From Plotosus lineatus (Eukaryota; Chordata; Actinopteri; Siluriformes; Plotosidae), in assembly GCA_024760905.1 (NCBI GenBank), contig CM045751.1, forward strand, positions 10,642,501 through 10,706,500: DNA of 64,000 bases, read 5' to 3'. Positions within the stretch are counted from its first letter, which is position 1; each line of letters begins with the position of its first letter. Of the stretch, positions 57,370 through 64,000 are shown piece after piece. The position numbers and the translations under genes were made by a program. The notes beneath the pieces are model-generated. The model did no database searches, had not been told where the DNA came from, and saw only the letters and a program-made list of their open reading frames with translations.

Positions 57370-57894
57370 TTTGTACATATACAGGCCACACCTCTTCTAT
57401 AAGCTGCAGGTGTCTGTCTGTCTTACTCTTGCGCTTTCTGCTAGAGCACCCCCTGGAGGCCGTCAGCCCATAAAAAAACCCGGAAGATTAGCCGCATCTT
57501 TGCTTAAGCCGCAGGGTTCAAAGTGTGTGGAAAAAAGTAGCGGCTTATAGTCCAGAAATTACAGTAGATTTTAAAAGATCAAGCTTGCACATTTTTCCAT
57601 ATTGTTAAACACTTCTAAAATATTTAATTACAATGTATGAATAATAACTACATACACAGATCTTTCTTCTTTTCTGCTTTTTCCCCCATTCTCAAGAGTC
57701 GCCACAGCGAATCATCTGATTCGCACATTTGATTTGGCATAGGTTTTTACGTCGGATGCCCTTCCTGTCACAACCCTTTTAGCAAGGGACAGAAACACGC
57801 TGATTGTTGACAGACACACGCACACACACATATACATACATACACATACATATATTATATATACATATATATATATATACACACGCATACATAT

Positions 57895-57938
<44 letters not shown>

Positions 57939-60900
57939 CACACACACACACACTAGGATATATATGATTCTTCATGTCCATGCTTGACCAAAATAGCCGC
58001 TTTGACAGGTTTCAGAAAGCTATCCAGTGTTTGCCGGGTGTCTCTTCCTTCATCAAAGTCAGGGTGTGTCCCTCAAAGCGCCAAGCTTTTTAGCCAACGT
58101 CATTTCTTTTATCTATTTTATTACACCTTGACTCATCCATTTCTCCAAGACACACCCACAATGTGTAAACTATATTTCATTTTTTTTTGCATTTTATCAG
58201 TGGTTTATTTGAAAGTAAAGCTGCAGAATGTGGAAAAATCCACGACATATACATACTCAAAGCAGACTTTTCTATTTTTATACAACATCCACACATTGCA
58301 CAACAACTGTGCAAAGTGATGCAAAATGTCCTATGTGAAGCCCCGCTTATTGTCTCAAATAAATGGATTAATTACATCGCGCGCTCACACACACATAACC
58401 CGCTTTATGGATCGACTGATCTGGACCAGAGTGTTATTATCAGAGCTGAGAAAGGTAGATTGGTTTTAGATCAGATTCCACAAGAAAGCACAACACAACC
58501 TCTTAACCATTTTGATTCACCATCATCACATCGACGATGTAAATAAACCTGCGAGGCAACTTTGCAGGGGCTCTTCTAAATTTCTGTTATTATTACTGAA
58601 AAGAAGATTCTGTTATTATTAACGAAAGTATGAGTGTCAATATACTCTGATATCAGGATTACAAAATAAATCAGATTATCCTTCGCAATGGGGGAAAAAA
58701 AAAACAGAAAAAGAAAATGGAAGCCCTCAACAATGTTTTATATATTTGTTTCAGTTCACCAAGGTAACTACAGTGGTACCTCGTCTCACGAGTGTCCCTT
58801 ATAACGAAAATCTGCTCCATACAACGAGCAAAATTTTAATTTACGAGCTTTACTCAAAATAGCTTTCCTGGGCCAATTAGTCTTGTATTGTTCCGTGTGT
58901 ATTCCTCTATGCTCCGAGAATGCCTTGTGAGACCTCCCTACGAGCCTTTCCTCGCCGGCATTAGTAGCGTGCACACGCACAAAAGTGTTTCTCCTCTGTG
59001 GTTGTGATTTTAATGACTTTTTTACTCTTATTTTGTTTTTATTGTGCCTCACCCATAGTGTCTCTAAGAAGTGTTATTAGGGTTAAGTACAAATGCCCTG
59101 TGTGCCATCTTCATCTCACTGCTCTTCCGTATGTCTCATTCTCCTCATCCTCCTCCTCCTCTGCTACGCACCACCTCCTGCCTGCCTACGTGACATCTTT
59201 GCCACGTAATCTGAAGGGTTAGGGGACTTATTGTTCATTCTTGTTTTATTATTAATATGAATGTACATTTATTATTATGAAATATGTATTGTTTTTACAT
59301 GCTTATTTTTACTATATTAGGGGAAATATACGTATTTGTTGCAGGTTATATGAGTTTGGGAGGGGGTTGGAATGGATTCATTGGTTTTCTCTTATTTCTT
59401 ATGGGAATAGTTGTTTCACCTAACGAACTTTTCGGCTTACGAGCTCGCCCTTGGAACAGATTAAATTTGTTCACCGAGATATCACTGCACTTTTGTACCA
59501 TAAAATATTTTTACATTTCTTCATGGTAACAATTGCACTTTTCTTAACTGTTCATCTACAGAACACATTTTTATATGCACGTGTTTCGAACATTGAGATT
59601 CTGCTTTATTTTCCCAATAACTTTGATAATGATAATAGTGTACTGTGGTTTCTACCACTGACACAAAATTGATTCTGGGTAGTAAGAAGTCACTTTTTTC
59701 ACACTATAAAATGTGTCAGTATTTAAAAACTCACTATAAAAACTAAAATCCAAACCCAGAAATATAGATCAATGTCAGTCATACTCATGACCCTGGAGCA
59801 ATCATAAGACTTAAGGCCATAGGCATACATATAGCACAGAGACCCTGGAATTCTCTATCAGATGATTTTAGGAACCGCACCTGGTTGAATCTTAGACTTT
59901 TCACATCCATCATTCTTATGCCTTTAATTTTATGGTAATTTATCGTATAACTGTGTGTTTTTATTTCCACAAGATACTGGAAAGTGCCACCGGATAATTT
60001 GAGTGCTAAATGAAGTAGTTCATTATGATTACATTGGCGGGTGGCCCAGTAATGTAGAGGTTATCACATAATTAATACTCTGTCTTTACCCAGTATCGGT
60101 CCCAGCCTCCACCAAAAAATACAGTGGTACCTTGTCAAACGAATTTAATCTGTTCCGAGGGCGAGCTCATAAGCCAAAAAGTTCGTTAGATGAAACAATT
60201 ATTCCCATAAGCAATAACAATAAACCAATTAATCCGTTCCAACCCCCTCCCAAACTCATAACCTGCCACAAACACTTATATTTGGCCTAATATATTCAAG
60301 AAACACATGTAAAAACAATAAATATTTCAAAATATTAATACATGTACATTAACATGAATAATAATTAATAATGAATAATAATAAAACAAGAATAAACAAT
60401 AAGTCAACTAACCCTTCCGATCATCAACTGCAGTAAAGATGTCACTTGGGCAGGCACGAGGTGGTGTGTAACAGATAGGAGGAATTTTGTGCATGTGCAC
60501 GGTAAAAATGCCAGCGAGGAAAGGCTCATAGTGAGTGCCAATACAAGGCCAGTGCTTCTCAGATAGTGTTTGGTGTGGGGAGGGGGGTATATAACCCTGG
60601 GGAATATGCTTTTTTACGGTACTCGAAGTAAGTGTAATTGCGCATCCACTACAGTAGTTGGCAGTGGCGCTCTCACTGTTGTGGTATGGTGTAGGTCAAA
60701 AGCACCAAGCAAACAATATGAAGTCTAGTAAACACTATTTATAGTCGCGAACGGGACGAGACATTTTTTTTCTTCCTAGAGAGAGCGTCACAGAAAATCA
60801 TTGAGAAGCACTGCACAAGGTTTTCTTGGAGCACGGGGAATACACACGGAAGAATACGACGCTAATCGGCCCGGAAAAGCTATTTCGAGGAGAGCTCGTA

Positions 60901-61997
60901 AAGTGAATTTTTGCTCATTGGATGGAGCAGATTTTTGGTGGTTTCGAAGCTCGTATCATGGAAAAATCGTTAGAAGAGACAACTCATGAGACGAGGTACC
61001 ACTGTATTAGGATTAAGAGGTCCGGCAAATGAGTGAGTGTTTTTACTTTCTCAGTACATCCCAGTAATAATTCTAGAAAGGTCCTCGCTGAGATCTTCCT
61101 TGAGATTAAGGCCATCTGAACATGGTGTTTGAAATTATTTTTGAATGAAACTGACCTCATATCATCACATCTAAAACAGGTGTGATCTAGAACGAACAGT
61201 GGACAGAAGCATTTTTTGGTTCTTGAGGGAACTATTGCACGATACACAGAGTCAGCTGCTGGTTACCAGATGATGTACGGAGTTGATCTACTCAGAATTT
61301 GTGCACTTGGAGAGGCGTCCTAATGTTTCTGAAGCTGAGGTGTCTAGTAGTGTAGGTGTAAATTCAGTCTCACCAGGCCATTGGCCGAGAAAGGATTGTA
61401 ATCTCCCAGACTCTCTTTCCCCGTGCTGGTCACCTGGGTCACCGAGGGATCCTGCCAGGCACAGAAACAACCATTTTACATTAAAATACATGGAAAAGGT
61501 AAATACTCTACACAAATGCTTGTCTCGGCCCTAGGATCATTTATCTGTGTGGCACAAACACCTGAGCTGCATTCTACATATTTTATTGCACTGTGGAGTA
61601 GAGCCTGCATGAAAACGGCACAAGAAATTTTATTATACTCACACACTGAAACGCTTTACAGGTTTACAAAAAATAAGATTAAAAATTCCACTTATTGTAT
61701 TTTGAGTAATTTACAGCTTCATTTATTTAAAAAAACAAAAATACTTCCGAGTCCCGCCCCCATTACGTCATTGGGTCATATTCGGCATACTCGCATTTGA
61801 TTGGTCTACTTGGCTGTAAATCATGTCAATCAGCCAAGGCCACAGCCTTCCAACCAAACAGGTTCCTCGCGAGAAGTTTTACGTTTGGAAATAAACAAAT
61901 GTTATCAAATTGACAGGTATTTTTTTAAAAAGTTGTTTACCTGGAACGGATTCACCTCCACAGGACTCACGAAAGGATTGCTGTCGAAACTTGACAT
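49891..61997 (-). CDS. scamp2: Secretory carrier-associated membrane protein 2
   Basis: SCAMPs are tetraspanning proteins of the trans-Golgi, endosomes and secretory vesicles that act in membrane recycling and fusion-pore steps of exocytosis. Joined coding exons (minus strand): 61,997-61,941; 61,451-61,374; 56,448-56,371; 55,892-55,778; 55,402-55,274; 52,947-52,788; 51,585-51,484; 50,890-50,773; 50,031-49,891. They total 978 nt, 325 residues plus stop, against 329 for human SCAMP2. Visible in order: NPF motifs at residues 7, 16 and 38 (EH-domain ligands); Gln-rich region; coiled coil ~78-104; 'NNWPPLP' and 'CFYQD' family motifs; membrane spans ~154-171, 177-197, 211-234 and 254-277; loop '[11 protein letters not shown]' between spans 2 and 3; C-terminal '[15 protein letters not shown]'. 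SCAMP2 is favoured over SCAMP1/3 by 'VEVNPFQDPSVTQ', 'SQPAVLQP', '[13 protein letters not shown]' and 'MMVVAGFF'. No frame damage was seen. Confidence 0.95.
50104..50430. mobile_element. Tc1-like element relic in scamp2 intron 8
   Basis: The right end 'gtccacatacttttggtcat' with TA is a fish Tc1-family terminus. The interior 'caaagatgttcagtggggtt' matches the antisense of a Tc1 transposase region, with the left end lost. Confidence 0.6.
50773..50890 (-). CDS. scamp2: scamp2 coding exon 8 (membrane span 4)
   Basis: 118 nt, acceptor ...ATCATAG, donor ATG|GTGAGT. Encodes '[11 protein letters not shown]' and the span '[10 protein letters not shown]...VFLLKM'. Confidence 0.95.
50985..51215 (+). 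mobile_element. SINE-C in scamp2 intron 7
   Basis: Body 'cctgtgcttgtgtgggtttc', tail 'ggctgagatgggcgcaagcc' and 'aattaggattaagaagctta', ending (AATG)n. Antisense to the gene. Head missing. Confidence 0.75.
51420..51483. repeat. (CT)n(CA)n microsatellite forming the scamp2 exon 7 donor
   Basis: About 8 CT units then 25 CA units on +. On the minus strand this is (GT)n followed by (GA)n, beginning at the first intron base. Confidence 0.95.
51484..51585 (-). CDS. scamp2: scamp2 coding exon 7 (membrane span 3)
   Basis: 102 nt, acceptor ...TTGCAG. The donor is AACAG|GTGTGTGTGT, the first unit of a (GT)n tract. Encodes '[12 protein letters not shown]' and the rest of span 3 to 'GIPNWGN'. Confidence 0.95.
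51734..52089 (+). mobile_element. SINE-A1, complete, with 10-bp target-site duplication (scamp2 intron 6)
   Basis: Full head, B box (gggtttgagtccc), core, 'tcaggaagggcatccgacgt', and RTE-type end 'agccgaaaggaaaagaag'. Repeat ggataaatgt at 51,724-51,733 and 52,090-52,099. This is the cleanest example of the RTE-tailed form. Confidence 0.92.
52788..52947 (-). CDS. scamp2: scamp2 coding exon 6 (membrane spans 1-2)
   Basis: 160 nt, acceptor ...CTGTAG, donor CAG|GTTGGT. Encodes span 1, the luminal loop with 'NNQNGVNFG', span 2, and '[10 protein letters not shown]' of the conserved loop. Confidence 0.96.
53108..53875 (+). mobile_element. Tigger-like element relic in scamp2 intron 5
   Basis: The left 'aagcagacttcggttctcaa' and the right 'gtcagaaaccgaggtatgct' are imperfect inverted termini. 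Subterminal 'acggaacggattaagaccat' is typical of the group. It has a run of about 17 G at 53,275-53,291. Confidence 0.7.
53290..53610 (+). pseudogene. C-terminal relic of a Tigger transposase
   Basis: Frames at 53,290-53,424 and 53,427-53,600 read '[18 protein letters not shown]', a stop, then '[20 protein letters not shown]' and an acidic Pro/Ser-rich end. This order is the C-terminal tail of Tigger-type transposases. The DDE core is absent. Confidence 0.6.
54242..54270. repeat. Poly(A) tract
   Basis: About 27 A residues just before a SINE. Confidence 0.9.
54292..54640 (-). mobile_element. SINE-C, near full length, in scamp2 intron 5
   Basis: Minus strand: head 'gggcggcatagcgatgtagt', B box 'gggttcgattccc', body 'gtgtggagtttgcatgttct', tail 'cgatggcctagcaagttgtc' and 'ccaattaggatttaaat'. 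Same strand as the gene. Confidence 0.85.
54641..55273. other. scamp2 intron 5, unique part
   Basis: AT-rich intron sequence with no recognised feature. Confidence 0.4.
55274..55402 (-). CDS. scamp2: scamp2 coding exon 5
   Basis: 129 nt, acceptor ...CTGCAG, donor TGT|GTACGT. Encodes the 'NNWPPLP' motif, the conserved 'KPCFYQDI' and 'MMYYLWM' leading into membrane span 1. Confidence 0.95.
55431..55772. repeat. 20-bp minisatellite filling scamp2 intron 4
   Basis: About 16 tandem units of gtgtgaccctgtgcgtgtcy, with GT-expanded variants at the left end and homogeneous 20-mers between ~55,570 and 55,760. It starts within a few bases of the exon 4 donor and covers ~340 of the 375 bases of the intron. 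Confidence 0.95.
55778..55892 (-). CDS. scamp2: scamp2 coding exon 4 (coiled coil)
   Basis: 115 nt ending one base into a codon, acceptor ...GTTAG, donor GGG|GTAAGA. Encodes the Ala/Gln/Glu/Lys-rich coiled coil ('[12 protein letters not shown]'). Confidence 0.94.
56090..56275 (-). mobile_element. SINE relic with a (CA)n tract in scamp2 intron 3
   Basis: The minus strand retains 'gtggcttt cctgcag' and 'gtcaactgggcactttaaat'-type SINE body. (CA)n lies at 56,111-56,152. Strongly decayed. Confidence 0.4.
56371..56448 (-). CDS. scamp2: scamp2 coding exon 3
   Basis: 26 codons, phase 0, acceptor ...TTAAAG, donor CAG|GTTCGT (weaker than consensus). Encodes the Pro/Gln-rich '[15 protein letters not shown]' segment. 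Confidence 0.92.
56455..57288. other. scamp2 intron 2, unique part
   Basis: No recognised repeats apart from short A-rich runs. Confidence 0.4.
57289..57566. mobile_element. Small pogo/Tigger-type MITE ('actataagccgc' family)
   Basis: The left 'ccattatttccagactattg' and the right 'cttatagtccagaaattaca' are imperfect inverted termini. 'taagctgcagg' and 'taagccgcaggg' motifs recur inside. A 31-nt A run lies at ~57,336. Confidence 0.7.
57660..57808 (-). mobile_element. SINE-A1, 5'-truncated, tail only
   Basis: The minus strand begins within the core ('atcagcgtgtttctgtccct') and has the full RTE-type tail ('caggaagggcatccgacgta', 'gatgattcgctgtggcgact', 'agcagaaaagaagaaagat'). Confidence 0.82.
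57815..57958. repeat. Compound (CA)n/(TA)n microsatellite
   Basis: Mixed CA, CATA and TA arrays over about 140 bases. Confidence 0.9.
57959..58770. other. scamp2 intron 2, unique part
   Basis: The two overlapping open frames at 57,984-58,546 carry no recognised domain. Confidence 0.35.
58771..59487. mobile_element. Tig-2 MITE, 717 bp, in scamp2 intron 2
   Basis: Ends 'cagtggtacctcgtctcacg' and 'tgttcaccgagatatcactg', with TA on the left. Subterminal 'cctaacgaacttttcggctt'. Opposite orientation to the copy at 60,122. Confidence 0.82.
59488..60045. other. scamp2 intron 2, unique part
   Basis: AT-rich sequence, nothing recognised. Confidence 0.35.
60122..61004. mobile_element. Tig-2 MITE carrying an hAT-1 element
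   Basis: Ends 'cagtggtaccttgtcaaacg' and 'catgagacgaggtaccactg', TA on both sides. hAT-1 occupies 60,550-60,813. Inverted relative to the copy at 58,771. Confidence 0.85.
60550..60813. mobile_element. hAT-1 element, short copy
   Basis: Ends 'cagtgcttctcagatagtgt' and 'aatcattgagaagcactg'. Flanks tacaaggc and cacaaggt agree at 6 of 8 bases. Shares 'agtagttggcagtggcgctc' with the other two copies. Confidence 0.8.
61374..61451 (-). CDS. scamp2: scamp2 coding exon 2
   Basis: 26 codons, phase 0 on both sides, acceptor ...GGCAG, donor CTG|GTGAGA. Encodes '[14 protein letters not shown]' and the third NPF motif. Confidence 0.93.
61753..61806 (-). promoter_or_regulatory. Promoter-like motif cluster in scamp2 intron 1
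   Basis: A GC box (cccgcccc, 61,753-61,760), a CRE/CEBP-like ttacgtca (61,763-61,770) and two inverted CCAAT boxes (attgg at 61,769 and 61,799) sit within 55 bases. Could be an intronic enhancer or an alternative start. Motif evidence only. Confidence 0.3.
61941..61997 (-). CDS. scamp2: scamp2 coding exon 1
   Basis: ATG at 61,997-61,995, 19 codons ending CAG|GTAAAC. Carries NPF motifs 1 and 2. In-frame sequence upstream contains other ATGs, but family alignment from 'MSSFDSNPF' fixes the start. Confidence 0.95.
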
Positions 61998-62180
61998 TGT
62001 ATTTATTATTTCTTCCTCAGGTACGAAAAGGTGCGCGCGACTGACCGTGTCATACACCCACCTTCTCGAGTCCCTTGGAAACCTTGTGCGCATGCGCGCT
62101 GCAGTCTGAGGCGACGGAATCCCACAGCGACCTGTGTGCCTAGTCCGGTCTCTCAGGTTCGACAAGGGAGGGACAAAAAT
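61985..62180 (-). promoter_or_regulatory. scamp2: CpG-rich scamp2 promoter and 5' UTR region with an NRF1 site
   Basis: CpG is frequent here but scarce elsewhere in the window. tgcgcatgcgcg at 62,087-62,098 fits the NRF1 consensus exactly. It lies 90 bases upstream of the ATG, the usual place for a housekeeping-type promoter. The transcription start cannot be fixed. Confidence 0.6.
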
Positions 62181-62357
62181 CTCCTCGGCTCAAATTAACC
62201 ATCTGACACGCACATTATATCGCCCGTCATACTAAATATCCACAAAAATGTAAATAAGTCAATGTATAAATATACATAAGAGTGGTCTTTTGTTATTGAC
62301 GTCATATACAATACAATCCTGACAATAACAATTGAAATGAATTGAATATTCTGATTT

Positions 62358-62560
62358 TGGGTGGCATGGTGGTGGTGTGGTGATTACATGACAAGCAAGA
62401 TGGTTCTAGGTTCGAGTCCCCGGCTCAGGAATTTCTATGTCGAGTTTGCACGTTCTCACTGTGCTTGCATGGGTTTCCTCAGGGTACTCCAGTTTCCTCC
62501 AACAGCTTGAAAGGCGTGAACTTTAGGCTATTTGGCTGTTCTAAATTACCTGGGTATTTT
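62358..62560 (+). mobile_element. SINE-C, 3'-truncated
   Basis: Head 'gggtggcatggtggtggtgt', B box 'aggttcgagtccc', body 'tgtcgagtttgcacgttctc'. Decays into a (TTTTA)n run. Confidence 0.72.
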
Positions 62561-62640
62561 TATTTATTTTATTTTATTTTATTTATAGTATTTGTTATTC
62601 TACATTTGTATAACTAGTTACCAAATTTTTATTTGAGATA

Positions 62641-63384
62641 CAGGGATCCCTCACTTTCCGCGGTTAATTGGGACCGAAATCACCCTGCGACCGCCGGATT
62701 CCGAAGTAGGATCGACACCCCGACTGACATAACCGTACATGTGTATATAATATCGATAAATGTAGGGGCATTGGTGGTCTAGTGGTATAGGGTGCTGGAT
62801 CGCTGAGCCAAAGGTTGGGGGTTCGAGTCCCACTCTCCACAGGGTTGTCACTGCCCCCCCCCCCCCCCCCCAGTGCGGCTAACTGGGTTATCAAAGGCGG
62901 GCCATGTCTGTCACTGTCTATGGTGAGAGGCATGTAAAAGAACCATTGCTGACTTTTGTAAAGAGTAGCTGCAAAGTCGTCAGTGTGTTTCTGTCCCTTG
63001 TTAAAAAGGGTTGTGACAGGAAGGGCATCCGACGTAAAAACCTCTGCCAAATCAAACGTGCGAATCAGATGATTCGCTGTGGCGACTCCCGAGTAAAAGG
63101 GAAAAAGCTGAAAGGAAGACAGACATATTCAACGGTATAAATGCTTATAATAACAATTCAACATTCAAAAATAATGCATAAGATGTAAATAAAATATAAA
63201 TACACACATACAGATGCGCATCTCACAAAAAAATGTAAGTAGTTTTGATGGGAGGTTTTGGGTTGTTTTTTTTTTTTTTTTTTGCATAATTGGCCGTTTT
63301 TGCGGTATTTTTCTTAACTTTCCCCCCTATTCTGCCTTAATTTTCTTATTTTTTAATTTGATTAATGTTTTTATAAAAAAAAAA
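62641..63384. mobile_element. Tig-3 MITE interrupted by SINE-A1, right terminus lost
   Basis: The left end 'cagggatccctcactttccg' follows TA. The core resumes after the SINE with 'acatattcaacggtataaat' and runs to an A-rich stretch at 63,376-63,388, where the right terminus is missing. Confidence 0.78.
62765..63120 (+). mobile_element. SINE-A1, complete, inside a Tig-3 MITE
   Basis: Head 'ggggcattggtggtctagtg', B box 'gggttcgagtccc', a C14 run, core, and RTE-type tail ('aggaagggcatccgacgtaa', 'cagatgattcgctgtggcga', 'aaagctgaaaggaag'). Confidence 0.9.
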
Positions 63385-63396
63385 AAAAGATTCTGT

Positions 63397-63490
63397 ACAG
63401 GGATCCCTCGCTACTTTGCGCTTCAATTCATGCGGCTTCAGTGCATCGCGTTTTTTTTTTTTTTTTTAAATAAGGAAATTAAATCACTTA
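63397..63490. mobile_element. Tig-3 MITE terminus, opposite orientation
   Basis: 'cagggatccctcgctacttt' and 'ttcagtgcatcgcg' followed by poly(T) and 'aaataaggaaatt'. Only about 90 bases are kept, facing the preceding copy. Confidence 0.65.
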
Positions 63491-63667
63491 AAAGAACCTG
63501 TAACTTTTGTTGAATTTCAGAATCACTGACTAGCAAACCATGAGTTTCACGCCATTGACACCCTTTGTATTGACCTGATTTGGTACCCACCAATGTCCAG
63601 TCCACCAAATCCAAACATGTGTATATATCGACAGGACAAATTATTTATTATATACACGTACATCATA

Positions 63668-63855
63668 TCCAGATGGCACGCTGACCCAGTGGTTAGAAAA
63701 TCCACCTCACAGCACGGGCTGGGTTTGATTCCCAGGCTCAGGAATTTCTATGTCGAGTTTGCATGTTCTCCTCGTGCTTACACAGGTTTCCTTCAAGTTC
63801 TCCAGTTTCCTCCCACAGTCCAAAAACAAGCTAGCAGGATAATTAGCTGCTAAAA
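63668..63855 (+). mobile_element. SINE-C, 3'-truncated
   Basis: Head 'gatggcacgctgacccagtg', B box 'gggtttgattccc', body 'gtcgagtttgcatgttctcc'. Shares the uncommon 'aggaatttctatgtcgagtt' with the copy at 62,358, so both belong to one subfamily. Confidence 0.75.
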
Positions 63856-63884
63856 ATCATGCGTGTGTGTGTGTGTCTTGCAAA

Positions 63885-64000
63885 GTGGAGCAGGTGGCAT
63901 AGTGGTTAAGGTGCTGGGCTCATGATCAGGAGGTTGTGTGTTCAAATCCCAGTTAGACCCTCACTGTGCTAATACCCCTGGGCATGGTCTTAACCACAGT
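63885..64000 (+). mobile_element. SINE-B, cut by window end
   Basis: Head 'gcaggtggcatagtggttaa', B box 'tgttcaaatccc', and 'ccctgggcatggtcttaacc' at the edge. Confidence 0.75.

Larger units (their letters stand above)
60046..61040 (+). mobile_element. SINE-C split by a Tig-2 MITE
   Basis: The head 'gggtggcccagtaatgtaga' and middle 'ggtcccagcctccac' (60,046-60,121) resume after the MITE at 61,005 with 'ttaggattaagaggtccggc' and (GAGT)n. The break is at a TA in 'aata|ttagg'. Confidence 0.65.

Noticed and set aside
57984..58546. Overlapping open frames in scamp2 intron 2 as an extra exon or nested gene
   Set aside because: Neither reads as a SCAMP segment, since exon phases already join perfectly. 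No domain is visible.
1..64000. CRISPR arrays, bacterial operons, phage or retroviral genomes
   Set aside because: Tandem repeats here lack unique spacers of fixed length. No LTR pairs, gag/pol/env domains or prokaryotic gene packing were seen.

Overview
The window is vertebrate nuclear DNA, most likely from a teleost fish. It is AT-rich and has no bacterial-style gene packing. It holds one intron-containing gene and is full of fish-type repeats: tRNA-headed SINEs, an RTE-type LINE, Tc1/mariner elements, Tigger/pogo-like and hAT-like non-autonomous elements, and long (CA)n, (TA)n and (CT)n arrays. SINE tails reading like 'grey-zone' otophysan repeats near 35.8 and 48.0 kb would fit a catfish or relative, but the species cannot be fixed from the sequence.

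The only intact host gene I can support is a SCAMP2-type secretory carrier membrane protein on the minus strand. It has nine coding exons between 61,997 (ATG) and 49,891 (stop). Every splice junction is GT/AG, all phases agree, and the joined exons give 325 codons. The protein has three NPF motifs, a coiled coil, four membrane spans and the conserved cytoplasmic loop between spans 2 and 3. A CpG-rich stretch with a consensus NRF1 site lies just upstream of exon 1. Its introns are loaded with insertions: a Tc1 piece in intron 8, a SINE in intron 7, a SINE in intron 6, a Tigger relic and a SINE in intron 5, a minisatellite filling intron 4, and stacked Tigger/hAT/SINE insertions in intron 2.

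The remaining ~50 kb (1-49,300) and the right end (62,200-64,000) are intergenic. Layout: Tigger relic (1-0.7 kb); SINE fragments (1-4.5 kb); a TA-flanked TIR element and an unrecognised coding-like stretch (5.8-7.4 kb); a Tigger-3 MITE with a SINE inside (7.9-8.6 kb); a Tigger-1 MITE in a microsatellite (8.7-9.3 kb); a 1.4-kb CT-rich tandem array (10.3-11.7 kb); SINEs and MITEs (12-25 kb) around a repeat-poor block (16-17.5 kb); an RTE LINE bracketed by a 14-bp duplication (25.85-28.0 kb); SINEs (29-31 kb); a cluster of three Tc1 families (31.9-34.6 kb); then nested SINE/hAT/Tigger insertions (35-49 kb).

The most interesting system is the interplay of the RTE LINE and the SINEs. One SINE family (called SINE-A here) exists with two different 3' tails. 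One tail resembles both the 5' UTR and the 3' end of the RTE LINE. The other is shared with an unrelated SINE family. Copies of both forms are bounded by direct repeats, so both were mobilised. All family labels (SINE-A to G, Tig-1 to 3, hAT-1/2) are local names used only in this annotation.
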